Below, piece after piece: positions 9,683 to 22,000 of a DNA stretch of 64,000 nucleotides (its first letter is position 1; the number at the start of each line of letters is the position of its first letter). The notes under the pieces were generated by a model. It did no database searches, was not told where the DNA came from, and saw nothing but the letters and a program-made list of their open reading frames with translations. A program made the position numbers and the translations under genes. Location of the stretch: positions 378,909 to 442,908 of the forward strand of contig CAJNDS010002108.1 of assembly GCA_905221605.1 (NCBI GenBank), in the 5' to 3' direction. The stretch is from Symbiodinium natans. Lineage: Eukaryota; Sar; Dinophyceae; Suessiales; Symbiodiniaceae.

Positions 9683-11897
9683 AAGAATTCAAAGAATTCA
9701 AATGTTTGAAATCTTTAATCCCGCGCCCTCAGCCAGACCATTTAAATAATTCGAAGAATTCAAAGAATTCAAAGAATTCGATTGTTTGAAATCTTTAATC
9801 CCGTGCCCTCAGCCAGACCATTTAAATAATTTAAAGAATTCAAAGAATTCAAAGAACTCAAATGTTTGAATTCTTTGAATTCTTGGGGAGGCCCAAGAAT
9901 TCAAAGAATTCAAACGTTTGAAATCTTTAATCCCGTGCCCTCAGCCAGACCATTTAAATAATTCAAAGAATTCAAAGAATTCAAAGAATTCAAATGTTTG
10001 AATTCTTTGAATTCTTGGGGAGGCCCAAGAATTCAAAGAATTCAAAGAATTCAAATGTTTGAATTCTTTGAATTCTTGGGGAGGCCCAAGAATTCAAAGA
10101 ATTCAAATGTTTGAATTCTTTGAATTCTTGGGCCTCCCCAAGAAATCAAAGAATTCAAAGGTTTGAAATCTTTAATCCCGTGCCCTCAGCCAGACCATTT
10201 AAATAATTCAAAGAATTCAAAGAATTCAAAGAATTCAAATGTTTGAATTCTTTGAGTTCTTGGGGAGGCCCAAGAATTCAAAGAATTCAAAGAATTCAAA
10301 TGTTTGAATTCTTTGAATTCTTGGGGAGGCCCAAGAATTCAAAGACTTCAAATGTTTGAATTCTTTGAATTCTTGGGCCTCCCCAAGACGTCAAAGAATT
10401 CAAATGTTTGAAATCTTTAATCCCGTGCCCTCAGCCAGACCATTTAAATAATTCAAAGAATTCAAAGAATTCAAATGTTTGAAGTCTTTGAATTCTTGGG
10501 GAGGCCCAAGAATTCAACGAATTCAAAGAATTCAAATGTTTGAATTCTTTGAATTCTTGGGCCTCCCCAAGAAATCAAAGAATTCAAAGGTTTGAAATCT
10601 TTAATCCCGTGCCCTCAGCCAGACAATTTAAATAATTCAAAGAATTCAAAGAATTCAAAGAATTCAAATGTTTGAATTCTTTGAATTCTTGGGGAGGCCC
10701 AAGAATTCAAAGAATTCAAAGAATTCAAATGTTTGAATTCTTTGAATTCTTGGGGAGGCCCAAGAATTCAAAGAATTCAAATGTTTGAATTCTTTGAATT
10801 CTTGGGCCTCCCCAAGACGTCAAAGAATTCAAATGTTTGAAATCTTTAATCCCGCGCCCTCAGCCAGACCATTTAAATAGTTTAAATAATTCAAAGAATT
10901 CAAAGAATTCAAATGTTTGAATTCTTTGAATTCTTGGGGAGGCCCAAGAATTCAAAGAATTCAAAGAATTCAAATGTTTGAATTCTTTGAATTCTTGGGG
11001 AGGCCCAAGAATTCAAATAATTCAAATGTTTGAATTCTTTGATTTCTTGGGGAGGCCCAAGAATTCAAAGAATTCAAAGAATTCAAATGTTTGAATTCTT
11101 TGAATTCTTGGGCCTCCCCAAGAATTCAAAGAATTCAAATATTTGAATTCTTTGAATTCTTTAGATTCTTTGAATTATTTAAATGGTCTGGCTGAGGGCA
11201 CGGAATTCAAAGAATTCAAATGTTTGAATTCTTTGAATTCTTGGGGAGGCCCAAGAATTCAAAAAATTCAAATGTTTGAATTCTTTGAATTCTTGGGCCT
11301 CCCCAAGAATTCAAAGAATTCAAACATTTGAATTCTTTGAATTCTTTAGATTCTTTGAATTATTTAAATGGTCTGGCTGAGGGCACGGAATTCAAAGAAT
11401 TCAAATGTTTGAATTCTTTGAATTCTTGGGAGGCCCAAGAATTCAAAGAATTCAAACATTTGAATTCTTTGAATTCTTGGGCCTCCCCAAGAATTCAAAG
11501 AATTCAAACATTTGAATTCTTTGAATTCTTTAGATTCTTTGAATTATTTAAATGGTCTGGCTGAGGGCACGGAATTCAAAGAATTCAATTATTTGAATTC
11601 TTTGAATTCTTGGGGAGGCCCAAGAATTCAAAGAATTCAAACATTTGAATTCCTTGAATTCTTGGGCCTCCCCAAGAATTCAAAGAATTCAAACATTTGA
11701 ATTCTTTGAATTCTTTGAATTCTTTGAATTATTTAAATGGTCTGGCTGAGGGCACGGGATTAAAGATTTCAAACATTTGAATTCTTTGAATTCTTGGGGA
11801 GGCCCAAAAATTCAAAGAATTCAAACATTTGAATTCTTTGAATTCTTGGGCCTCCCCAAGAATTCAAAGAATTCAAACATTTGAACTAATTGAATTC
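9683..11897. repeat. Palindromic GAATTC-rich satellite array, 2.2 kb
   Basis: Built from GAATTCAAA / TTTGAATTC words around CAAATGTTTG centres, GGGGAGGCCC blocks, and a spacer with GTGCCCTCAGCCAGACCATT. The spacer occurs seven times in this orientation up to about 10.86 kb and four times in reverse complement (AATGGTCTGGCTGAGGGCAC) from 11.17 kb. The array is therefore a large inverted repeat with its switch near 11.13 kb. Short in-frame ORFs (11143-11700) merely translate the repeat. Confidence 0.93.
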
Positions 11898-11997
11898 TTG
11901 ACCTCACTTAATTTACTCAATTATTTAAATGATTCTTATAATTAATATATAAAGAAAAGAACAGTGGCAACATAGTACATAAAGGTCCCTCTCTCAT

Positions 11998-12043
11998 ATA
12001 TATATATATATGTATATATATATATGTATATATATATAATTTA
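11998..12043. repeat. TA microsatellite with inverted symmetry
   Basis: TA-rich run interrupted by TGTATA words beside the satellite array. Confidence 0.85.
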
Positions 12044-12960
12044 TATAATTGTATAAAAAATATGTTCACACATGTATTCACACATGCTCCCCCTTTCCGT
12101 CGCAACAGTGCGGTGTTCAAGACAGCACCTCGGCCAGTGCAGTCTTCAGACATCTGAGCCCGATCTCGTGCCAGCATGTCTGAGTCAGGATGTCGAAGAA
12201 TGTCGGCATCGGGGCGGTCAAATGGTGAGACACAACCATGTAGTGAGTCAGAGAAAGGCGACAGGTTAGTGGCATACACCTACCCCGCAGTGTACCGAAG
12301 CAAAGCCCGAGATCTACCTGCTGGCGTGTAGTATGGTGTTGGTATGTGTAGGTGTTCAAGAAAACATGCACGTGTTTTTGTCAGAAAGCAGGTAGCCGGG
12401 TCGAATGTAACCTCGAAGATGCAGGCTGAAATTTTTAGGGCCACCATCAACTTACGACACCCATCGACGCCCATGCTGTTTGTTCCCTCTAGACTCGATC
12501 TACTGGTACTGCCTTTTGTGTGCTCTTTTTCGCAGTAGCTCTTGAGGTGGTGGTGCCTCCGCCAGAGAACTGCCGAATCCCTGCCGGTAGCACCAGGCCG
12601 CAATTAATTATTTGTCTTTCCGACTGGGGAGGGCATGCAGGCTTCTAGAATTCTGGCCAACCTTCACCTGAAGTCTGATGATGCGGGTGCACTGCCCCGT
12701 GTGGCCGGGAGGGGCATTTTTTTTTGCAGGATTCGGCCTAGAGAAGCGCCTAAGCCCCTGAATGCTCAACCCCGAACCAGCAGACTTCCCCAACAGTATT
12801 GCAACAACGAGCTCGAACTCAGCAAGAAAGCACCAACCACGAGACCCCTCAACGAGCTTGCCAGGATGTGCTCGCCGGGGCCCTTTAACAGCTTGTTCGA
12901 AGCCTTTCCTGCCCAGAACCTGAAACTCGAGACCTCTCGAAGAGTCCCGCGCGTGCCGCC
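12044..12960. other. Upstream region of the phosphatase gene
   Basis: ORFs on both strands between 12.1 and 12.96 kb have no recognisable product. The last 150 bases should hold the promoter or 5' leader of the phosphatase gene. An AG near 12916 could serve for spliced-leader trans-splicing, but I cannot place the site. Confidence 0.4.
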
Positions 12961-13045
12961 ATGGGAGCGTTCGGCTCGCGGCTGGGATCCCAGCCGGTGC
13001 TGAAAACAATGAGCCCGGTGGAGCTCTTCAACCGGCTGTGGCTCG
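12961..13045 (+). CDS. Phosphatase exon 1 (start codon)
   Basis: Encodes the first 28 residues plus one base. Open frame continues to TAA at 13090, but ending at 13045 with a GC donor restores the LWLG-NWGVASDP junction expected in this family. Confidence 0.75.
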
Positions 13046-16000
13046 GCAGCGCGATTCGTTGTTTCGGGTTCACCTCGGGTTTGCCGGAGTAAGCGTCTGA
13101 GGGTGTGTGGTGTTGAATGGTTGTGCATGATTGCTCACATGACATGCGCAATTTGCTGCGATGTCTTTTAAGTTATCGTAGGCTAACGCTTCAATTACGA
13201 AAACTAGGTAGTCGAAGTAAGAGTCCGTGGTAAAAATATTTTTCCTTCCATAAGCATCCCAGCATCCCAGGCAGGACACGCGCGCGTTGCTGCTCACTGT
13301 GCTGGACCAGCCGGGTGGTTGCGAGGACGAAAGCCCCGACCTTGCGATTTTTTTTTGAAATTTACAAACGTGTTTTCATAAAAAAAATCTGTGTTTGTAG
13401 AGAGCATTGACAGCAGCTGTGCAAGATCAGTTGAAGAATGTGGCAGACTGATTGCTGCATGACCCCTGCGCAAGGATGACTCTTTGCTTTTGCAGGAACG
13501 ATACTTGAGAAGATTAGCATCGCCACTACATGTGGCTCAAGATGACACAGCAAAATCGAGAAGTGACTCGAGTGACGAGGTTGTCTGGTTTTGGTGAGGG
13601 TGTTGAGTCTAGGACCCCGGTTGCCCGGTACCCTAGACCCGAACCCTGTCCTGGAGCCCGCTGTTACTCCCTAGGCCCTAACCCAGGTCGTTTCGGGGGC
13701 TTAAGTCGGATGTATGGGGATAAGTGATGCTTCCGTACTCCTCTCTTGATGATGTTCCTCACCAGTTCAAACAGCAGCAGCAGCAACAACAACAACAGCA
13801 GCTGCAGATGAGTCCTGCCTATAGCATAGTCACGGACCGCTTGAGCCCAGACCAACCAAGCACACAATCACAGGTTATGACTAGCCCAACTACGAACCCG
13901 AGCAGAGCTCCAGCAGAAGCCCAAGCAGACCAGGCGTTTGGCAGTGGACCGGATCCACTTCTGAACTGGAGGTATGCTACGTCTGCTCAGCACCCCTCAG
14001 GTTTCAGATTACAGCAGCTGTTGCAAGTGCAGGCGCCGGCAGAATTCTTGAATATGTTGCACTCAGAGCACCAAGCTACTCAGACCACTTTGTCGTCACT
14101 AGAGGATGTGCAGAGGAGGCTTGAGGAGTTGGGGTCTGACGTGCAGTATCGGACAGAGCGTCTGGCAACTTGTGTCTCATCTATCGCTGGTGAGGCAGAG
14201 GCAGTGAAAGCTGATCTGGGAAATGTTGGCCTTTCGCTACAACAGTCGGATATGCTTTGGAAACAGGCTGATAGCAAGTTTTCTGAGATGTCTAAGCGTA
14301 TTGGTCAGCTTGAGGAGGCGTTGGCTATGCAGTCAAGGGCGAACACATCATTTGAGGCAGATGTTAACACGAAGTTGGACATTCTTAATCAACTGGTGCA
14401 AGGCCTACAAGCATCACTGTGCCAAGTGGACGCACTTGGTGGAACTGTAGACTCGATGAAGGACGCAGCTTCTCAGGTCAGTGATGTCATGGCTGAGTAT
14501 GGTGACAAATTGCGCGCGCGCGACAAAAAGTTTCTGGAACTCAGCATTGGACACGATGGGTCCGAAGATGAGTCTGGATCTGGACACGAAGAAAGAACCC
14601 TTGAACGTTTGGTGAAACTCGCAAAGGAGGAGTTTATGACCAAAGGTGATGGGGCTATATGGACACAACGCCTTCTGGATGAACAGGGGGAGATTGAGAA
14701 GCTTAAGAAACAGCTTGAAACATCTGTTGCATCTCATAAGGACAGCACGAAGGAGTTGAGCAGTATCCTGGAGCGAGTGGTGGCCAACGAGAAGGTCACT
14801 AGCAAGCTTCAGCTACGCTATGAGGAGATCAGCAAGCAGTTGGTCATTCTGTCATCCCACTTGAGCGACGATCAGGTGCAGGAGCAGGATAAGGTGTCGC
14901 GCCGTCCTGTGTCCAACATGGCGGACAGAGTGATTGAACAGCTGCCAGTTGAGCCTTCCACGCCGCGGACTTCTGGACCTGGGAAACCGGAAAGATATCT
15001 CATGACACCGGAGGCTGGACGCCAGTCAGGTCCTGAGGCTGGAAACGGCTGGTACGATGATGACGAAGAGGAAGAGCTGGAGGCAGTGCAGCAGCTGCCG
15101 CCTGGCTTATCCACAGTTTCTCCTGACCAAGGAGGCAATCGGATTCCACCTGGCCAATGGAAGTTGATCAAAGACTTCCCTCGGCTAGTGATGCCTCAGG
15201 GAGATCCCTGGGAAAAGGGTATGGCATTCCACCAATGGGCCACTGAGGCCTCAGCGCTCGCGGAAGCCATTTCACCGTTGTTGGCTGAGTTCTTCAGACG
15301 CAGGCTGCGTGAGGGCCAGGAGCTCTACGAGAAACGCTTGCGTGATGGCTGCTCACCTCCGCTACCTGTTGTGGCCAGCAGCGACAAAGAAATGGAGACG
15401 CGCTTAAGTCTTGCCCTCCTCAAGGCCCTGCCAACTTCAATGAAGCAGCCGGCGCTTGAAAAGGGATCATCCGATGAAGCGGTTTCCACCATCGCACTGT
15501 TGGAAGCAGCATGTGAAGTGTTCATGCCTGGAGGAGTCAGCGAACAGGTGTCCTTGCAGCGGTTCCTGAGGCAGCTGCCTGTTGCCAACTCGTGCAAGGA
15601 ACTCTTGGGTACTCTTCGACGATGGCGGCTTGCTAAACAGCGAGCGGAGTACCTGAAGATCCCCGAGCAGGCACCTCATGAGTCCATTGCAGCGTTCGAC
15701 GGCTTGTGTCGGCAGCTGGAAAAGAAACACACGTTGCTGGGCACAAGACTGAGCCTTATGAGACTTCAGCACAACATTCAGGTGCCTACTCATGATGGCG
15801 TCTCTTCATACTTGCAGATCTTGGAGGCTGAGTGCACTCGAATTTTTGCAGAGGAGCAAACGGCGTCGCGAGGAGGGCCGAAGCATGGAGATGTTGGAGA
15901 GTACGATATGCCAGCGGCTAATCAGGCTGCTGGAGGAAAGGGTGTGAAACCACTCTGCGCGTACTACAACACTGCTAGGGGATGCCTCAAAGGATCTGAT

Positions 16001-19000
16001 TGCACTTTTCGGCATGAGAAACAAGGGGGGACAAGCCAGAAAGGAAAGGGCGCACAGGGCAAGGATGGCAAGAATGGCAAAGGAGATAAGGGCGCAACGA
16101 AGTCTGCAGAACCGAAGGCCAAGGCCAAAGCAGAGGCTAAGGCTGCTGCAGACGCAACTCCGACACCTTCTGCCAGAGCCAAGACAAAAGCAGAGAAGAA
16201 GGCTGCTAAGGCAGCCGCAAAGGCAGCATCTTCAACAGCAGCTGCAGCGCAGGAGTTTGAGGACGTCCCAGCTTTGGCAGGAGCAGCTTGTGCAGCGCAG
16301 GAATCTTCTTCAAGACCTTGTGCAATGATGGCTAGCAACTTGAATGATGAGCCAGACAGCGACAGCGACAATAATCCGAGCATCTCGGGAATCCCCATGC
16401 GAGCTGACGGTGACACTCCGGAATGGTCTGAGGTGGAACGTGGAGAGTTCTCCAGTGAGGAGGCGGAGTCTGAAGGCAGTGATGTTTTGCTTAACTTTCA
16501 GCAACAGCCTGAGCCACTTTGGACCTTAGAACTTTCTGTCACCGAGTACATGCAATGGCGGAGACCTGGGTTTGTTCACTCACGCGCAAGCCATGAGTTT
16601 GTTGAGACGACGAACCCACGCAGTATTTGCTGGCCGTTATGGTGGAGTATTCTTCATGATGAGCTTGATGAGAATGAGCAGGGAACCATTCCAGTTGTGG
16701 ATGGGGTTGACATCCTTCAATGCGACATTGCGCTGGTTATGTTTGATGACCAGATAGCACGTCCTGTCTTTCTTGTTTGGCTTCTTGAGGAGGAGACTGG
16801 CAATGAGCGATATGTTGCCATAATACGTCACCGACAGCGACCAGTTGTGATTCCAGAAGAAGAGCCCGAGAGGAGCCAGGCAGCGCCGCCCAGGATTGCT
16901 GGCGCCTCATCGGCCAGACCTCGGCCAGCGACGCCGCCGCCGAGGCTTGGGTATCCAGTGACTCCGTTGGCGAAAGCAACAGCGTATAATCTCAGGGCAG
17001 GGGATGCTAGAAACTTGGTTTTTGCAGAGGCGACTGCCGAGGCATTTGAATCAGGTTTGCTGGTGTCCGATGATGAGGAATCGTACCACTTCAGCCAAGC
17101 TTCTGCAGACCAGGACAGCTCAGAAGCCCATCCAAGTTCGTCAGATGGTCCTCCTACAGCTATGCGATGCGTAGAGGTAGAAGATCAGCATGATATTCCT
17201 AGCTTGGTTGGCGCAAAGGCGTCTGTGGTTGCATCAAGACTGGAGTGTATGGATTGTCCTGTGAGTAATGTTGCAGCGGAATCGCAGACTACAGAGCCCT
17301 CAGTTTTGGTGGACTCTGGAGCGAACGAGACGATTCGCCCATGGACCAAAGATATAAACGAGACCGGCTGCAGACGCACTTCTGTAATCACTGCTTCAGG
17401 TGATCAGGTGCCAGCTCTGAAGACCAGAGACGGAGAGCTCTGCATCAAGGCTAGCCCCACTTCGAAGGATTGGTTACTGAGTGTCCGCAGGTTGGTGGAT
17501 GCAGGTGGCACGTTTTGCTGGAACCAACGTGGTGCAGTGGTAAGTTACGTGGATCAGCATGGCGAGAAGCAGTCAGTGAGATGCAGTATTCAGAATGGCC
17601 TACCATTTCTCACGTGGCAGGATTTCAAACCAATCAGGATTATGCTTTCCAGGTACTTCAAGACGCAATCCTCTTCAGCGTTGTCAGCCAAGGCCAGTGG
17701 GGGTGATGATGGTTGGACAGAGTGCGAAACGTGCACACTTGAAGAGCTGATGCAGTACACCTGGGATGATGAAGTAGCTTGCGTGGGTGCGGAGCTGAAG
17801 GATGAGGTCATTCAAAATGAAGCAATGGCGCGCGATGTCCTGTCTAAAGGGCCGATCACATATCAAGATGTGTGGGAGGTCATAAGGAGTGCAGCGCTTC
17901 CAACTGCCTCCAGACGGACCCAGATGTGGATATTTGGATACTACTGCCACGGAGGAATAGTGGGAGTCACGAACTTGACACGTCAGAGACCAAATCTCTG
18001 CAAGCTGGTCAACGCCTTCCTTCAGCAGGAACTTCCCGACTTCACTTACGCTGCTTTTCAGATTGCAGTTGACGCTACATTGGCGCCACATCGTGACATT
18101 ACAAATGAGGTTGGTTCCATGAGTGGGCTGATCGGAGTGACGAAATTCGAAGGTGGAAGATTGTGGATTGAAGACCGCAATGGCACAGTGAAGCGGAGAA
18201 TTTCAGGTGGCGAGATCAAGGTTGGAAAGCTCTTGACTGTGAGCCAGCAGGCGTGCACATTCGATGCTCGAGCATGGCATGGTGCAGACAGACACAAGGG
18301 AGTGCGATGCATCATCACCTGCTACACACCAAGATGCTTACACAAAGGAGACCTTGAAGTGTATCAGCGCCTGCGAGATCTGAACTTCAACTTGCCAGCG
18401 CAAAAACCGCAGCAAGCACCAGCATCAACCAAACAAAGCACTAACAGAAACACCGACGCAACATCACATCACATCTCCGACTCAGATGATGAAGATGATG
18501 ACGATGATGCGTTGGTTGGGTTTGAGGGTTTTTTGGCTTCCGGGAGTTCGGGGAGGTGTAGGGTGTGTGGAGTCACTCTTCTGTCTCACGCTCTCGAGTC
18601 GATAGATCCATGGACCTCGTGTGCCGTTGAAGAGAAACCACTTGGTTCGAGCTTCGATGAGGCTGCGCGAGAGAGGGCGACACAGTTGTTGAGATCCAAG
18701 TGTTCACAGGGTCTGTATGAGAGGCACTGCCCGAAGTGTTCTGAATCAGCAGGGCACAAACGAAAGAGCAGGCGTCTTTCTGCTGAGGATGTGGCCCGTG
18801 GAACATTGTCTCTTGACTTGTCAGGACCACATCCTGAATCCTTCTCTGGCCACCGCTATTTTTTGGCAGCGAACCTTAGTGTTGACGGAGATGACATACC
18901 TTTCTCCAGACTTCTGCAGACCAAACAGTCTTCTGAAGTGGCAAAGGCTCTTGTTTCGGTCATGGTTCAGATAATCTCTTTGGTGCAGGGAACCCCGTCT

Positions 19001-22000
19001 GTGTTTCGCATTCACTCGGACGCAGGCAAGGAATTCGTGGGAGGAGCGTTCTTGAAGGAGGTAGAGAGCTGCAGTATATGGGCAACTACCAGTGCTCCGT
19101 ATTGTCCACAGCAAAACGGCAGGGCAGAACGCTTAGTTGGCATATTGAAGCAGGCGGCAGGCTCACTCTTGTTGCATGCTCAGTTGCCGCTACAGTTGTG
19201 GAATGAGGCCATATTGGAAGCGACTTTTCTTAGACGATGTCGTGCCATAGGGCTGGTTATTCCCAAAGACCGACCGCACATGGGAGATGCTGTACTGGTG
19301 AGAAAGCCTTCTAGCACTGATGCCCATCCTTTTGCTCCAAAGGCTGAAGAGGGGGTTTTCCTGGCTAACGATGAACGTACGCCCGGAGGTGCAAGAGTAA
19401 TGGTTGTTCGCAATGGACGCAATTCTGTCAGGGTGGTTCGCATGCCGGTGCTCATTGACAAGCAATCTGCACGTTGGAGGCTGGAAAAAGGCCCTCAGGA
19501 CCAGGTTGTTTGGATTAGCACTTGCGGAGACATTCGATGGGACGCACCGCCTGCAGACCTGATCACCGTTGAGGAGGCCACTGGTACAGCACAGGCATGG
19601 AACGACGGGAATACAGCATCAGAGATCATCAGACAGCGTTTTAAAGCACACTTGAAGCCAGAACTCTTGTTCAGTCTTTTTGGCCATGGTTTCTTGGTGG
19701 GCCCAGAGCTTGGCGAACTTGCAGTGGCAGCTGCAGGGAAGCAAGATGAGCCCTTTCAGGAGGAGAGCAAGGACAACTGGTACAGAGTGTTTGATGCCGG
19801 TACTGAGGACGCCATGAATGAGATGGAGATCGCACTTCGTCTTTTGGCTGAGGAAGAGATCACTGGCGAACCTGTTCCAAGTAGCATTTTCTTCACCGGA
19901 ACTGAGCAAGAGCGTCAGCCGTGGATTAAAGCTGCTGGTGATGAAGTGTTGAACATGACCACAAACGCTGCGTGGGTGGAGGTGAATATCAGTAGCGCTC
20001 GAGAGGAATTGGGTCTAGGGCCACATGAACGCTTGCCCAAGGTGCTTCCCATGACTGTCGTGTGCACTCGAAAGCCTTTGCTAATGCAGGATGACAAGTG
20101 TGAGCCAAGTGGTGACGCTGGAAAGGTTCTTGGGAATAAGAGCCTGCAAGCGCCACAATCCGCTTCAGAAGTGAAAGCTCTTGAGCAGAAGCGCTTTAAG
20201 CCAAAGGTTCGGTTGTGTGTTTGCGGGAATTTTGAGGAGGTGAAGCCTGAAATGAAAGATGCCAACGCGGCGGAGACAGTTCCAGTGGAGATCTTACGCT
20301 TGATGCTGACGTTGCTGGCAACTCACCTTTCGTGGAGCGCTTTGTCTCTCGACATCAGTGCTGCCTTTCTCAATGCGGTGCTGACAGGAAAAGAAGTTAT
20401 CTTGATGCAGCCGCCAAAATCTTTGGTGAAGCTTGGACTGATCCCTGAAGGAGTGTGGCTGAGAGCCATGCGTGCAATATATGGACTACGCCAGTCGCCG
20501 GCGAGATGGGAAGAGCTTCGTGACTCCATCTTGGACGGAGCAGTTCTTGAAGCAGCTGCAGGGGATCTTCTTCCTACATTGGTGATTCAGGCCATGAAAG
20601 GGATTGGCGGCGTTTTCTTAATAACAACTCGTGATGCTCAACAGCTTGTTGCAGTCGCATGCGTTTTTGTTGACGACGTTCTCGCTATTGGCGAGACAGA
20701 AGCGATCCTGAGAATTGGAGAGTTCGTCTTGAAATCCTGGAAAGGGAGGTTGCAGGGAATGTTGTCTCGTGAACCGACTCAAGCGTGGAAGCGTGGAACA
20801 CTTGAAGTAAAGGCAAAGTCTGAGTTGGTCTTTGTTGGCATTCAGATGTTTTTCCACAATGGGGGAGTGGCTATGTCACAACAGCGTTGGGTTGTCAAGC
20901 AGTTGAACGTGAGGGGTTACCTACACTTGAGTGGCAGTCCGTGTTTGCCGCAAGTTGAAGAGGGAAAGGTCTCAAAGGGAGATGAAAAGCAATGTGATCC
21001 AAAACTTCTTAAGCAAGCGCAGCGCGAACTTGGCACGTTGATGTGGTTGGCGACCAAGACAAGACCCGACATTGCAGCAACATGTGGCATTCTTTCGACG
21101 ATGATTGTCTTGAGACCAGACATGGTGCTTCAAAAGGTCGTTGGCATGTGGAAATATATCCGACACACCATGTTTTTTGGTATTTGGTTTGCGCCTAACT
21201 CTGGTGGAAGTTTGTCTCTTGAGTCGGATGCATCGTTCGGAAGTGGAGCCTCGCGCTCTCGGTCAGGTTACCTCTTGCGTTGGGGCGGCAACACCTTGAT
21301 GTATAAATCGATTCGACAAACTCTTACAGCATTTTCCACATGCGAAGCGGAAACCGGGGCAATGGCCGATGCCATAGCTGACATGTTGCGGATGGAAAGC
21401 TATGTCACGCAAGTTGGAGAGGTGAGTGAGAAGCTGGCCATGGGCGACAATGCAGCATCTATTGCATCCTTGACAAAACCACGTTTTCAGGAGACGCTTT
21501 GGCGGACCAGGCACTATGGGCTTCGTGCGTCATGGGTGCGAGATGTTTTGAAAGAGTCAAACATTGCAGTTTCGCACAAGCCTGGCTCCGAGCTCACAGC
21601 CGACCTTCTTACCAAAACTCTTCCACGGTTGAAGTTGGAGCAATTCCGCAAAGCCATTGGTGTTTGCAGAGTACATGATGACAATCTACAACTTAGCTGA
21701 GACACGTTTTTGGCACTACGAAGACATCGGGAACCGTTTGCAATCGAAGCACTTGCATGGGTCCTATACCTGTGGCTTATCTGATGCAGCTGAGTCTCTC
21801 ATGAGTTTTTACTGCTGCTCGTTGGTGAGCCCCTTTTGACTGCTATTGTATAATACAAGCGCAGATTTGCATGAGCACACCTTTGGAGCGTCCACTGACT
21901 AGTACGGGGTGTAATTCATTGTGATGAGCTGCTGTAGTCTAAAAGCCCACTGGGGAAAAAACTGAATAAAGCACCTCGAAAGAAGAAAAGGCTCCGAGGC

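Noticed and set aside
11143-11700. Three ORFs with near-identical MNSLNSLDSLNYLNG starts
   Set aside because: Produced by the GAATTC satellite; the similarity is that of the repeat.
9683-11897. CRISPR-like regularly spaced repeats
   Set aside because: Eukaryotic palindromic satellite; spacers are repeats themselves and no cas genes exist.
13533-13541. TGGCTCAAG in each LTR as a spliced-leader relict
   Set aside because: A 9-base match is expected about once every two windows of this size by chance; noted in the LTR entry only.
13664-13867. Minus-strand ORF with a leucine run in both LTRs
   Set aside because: Antisense of the polyglutamine-coding part of gag.
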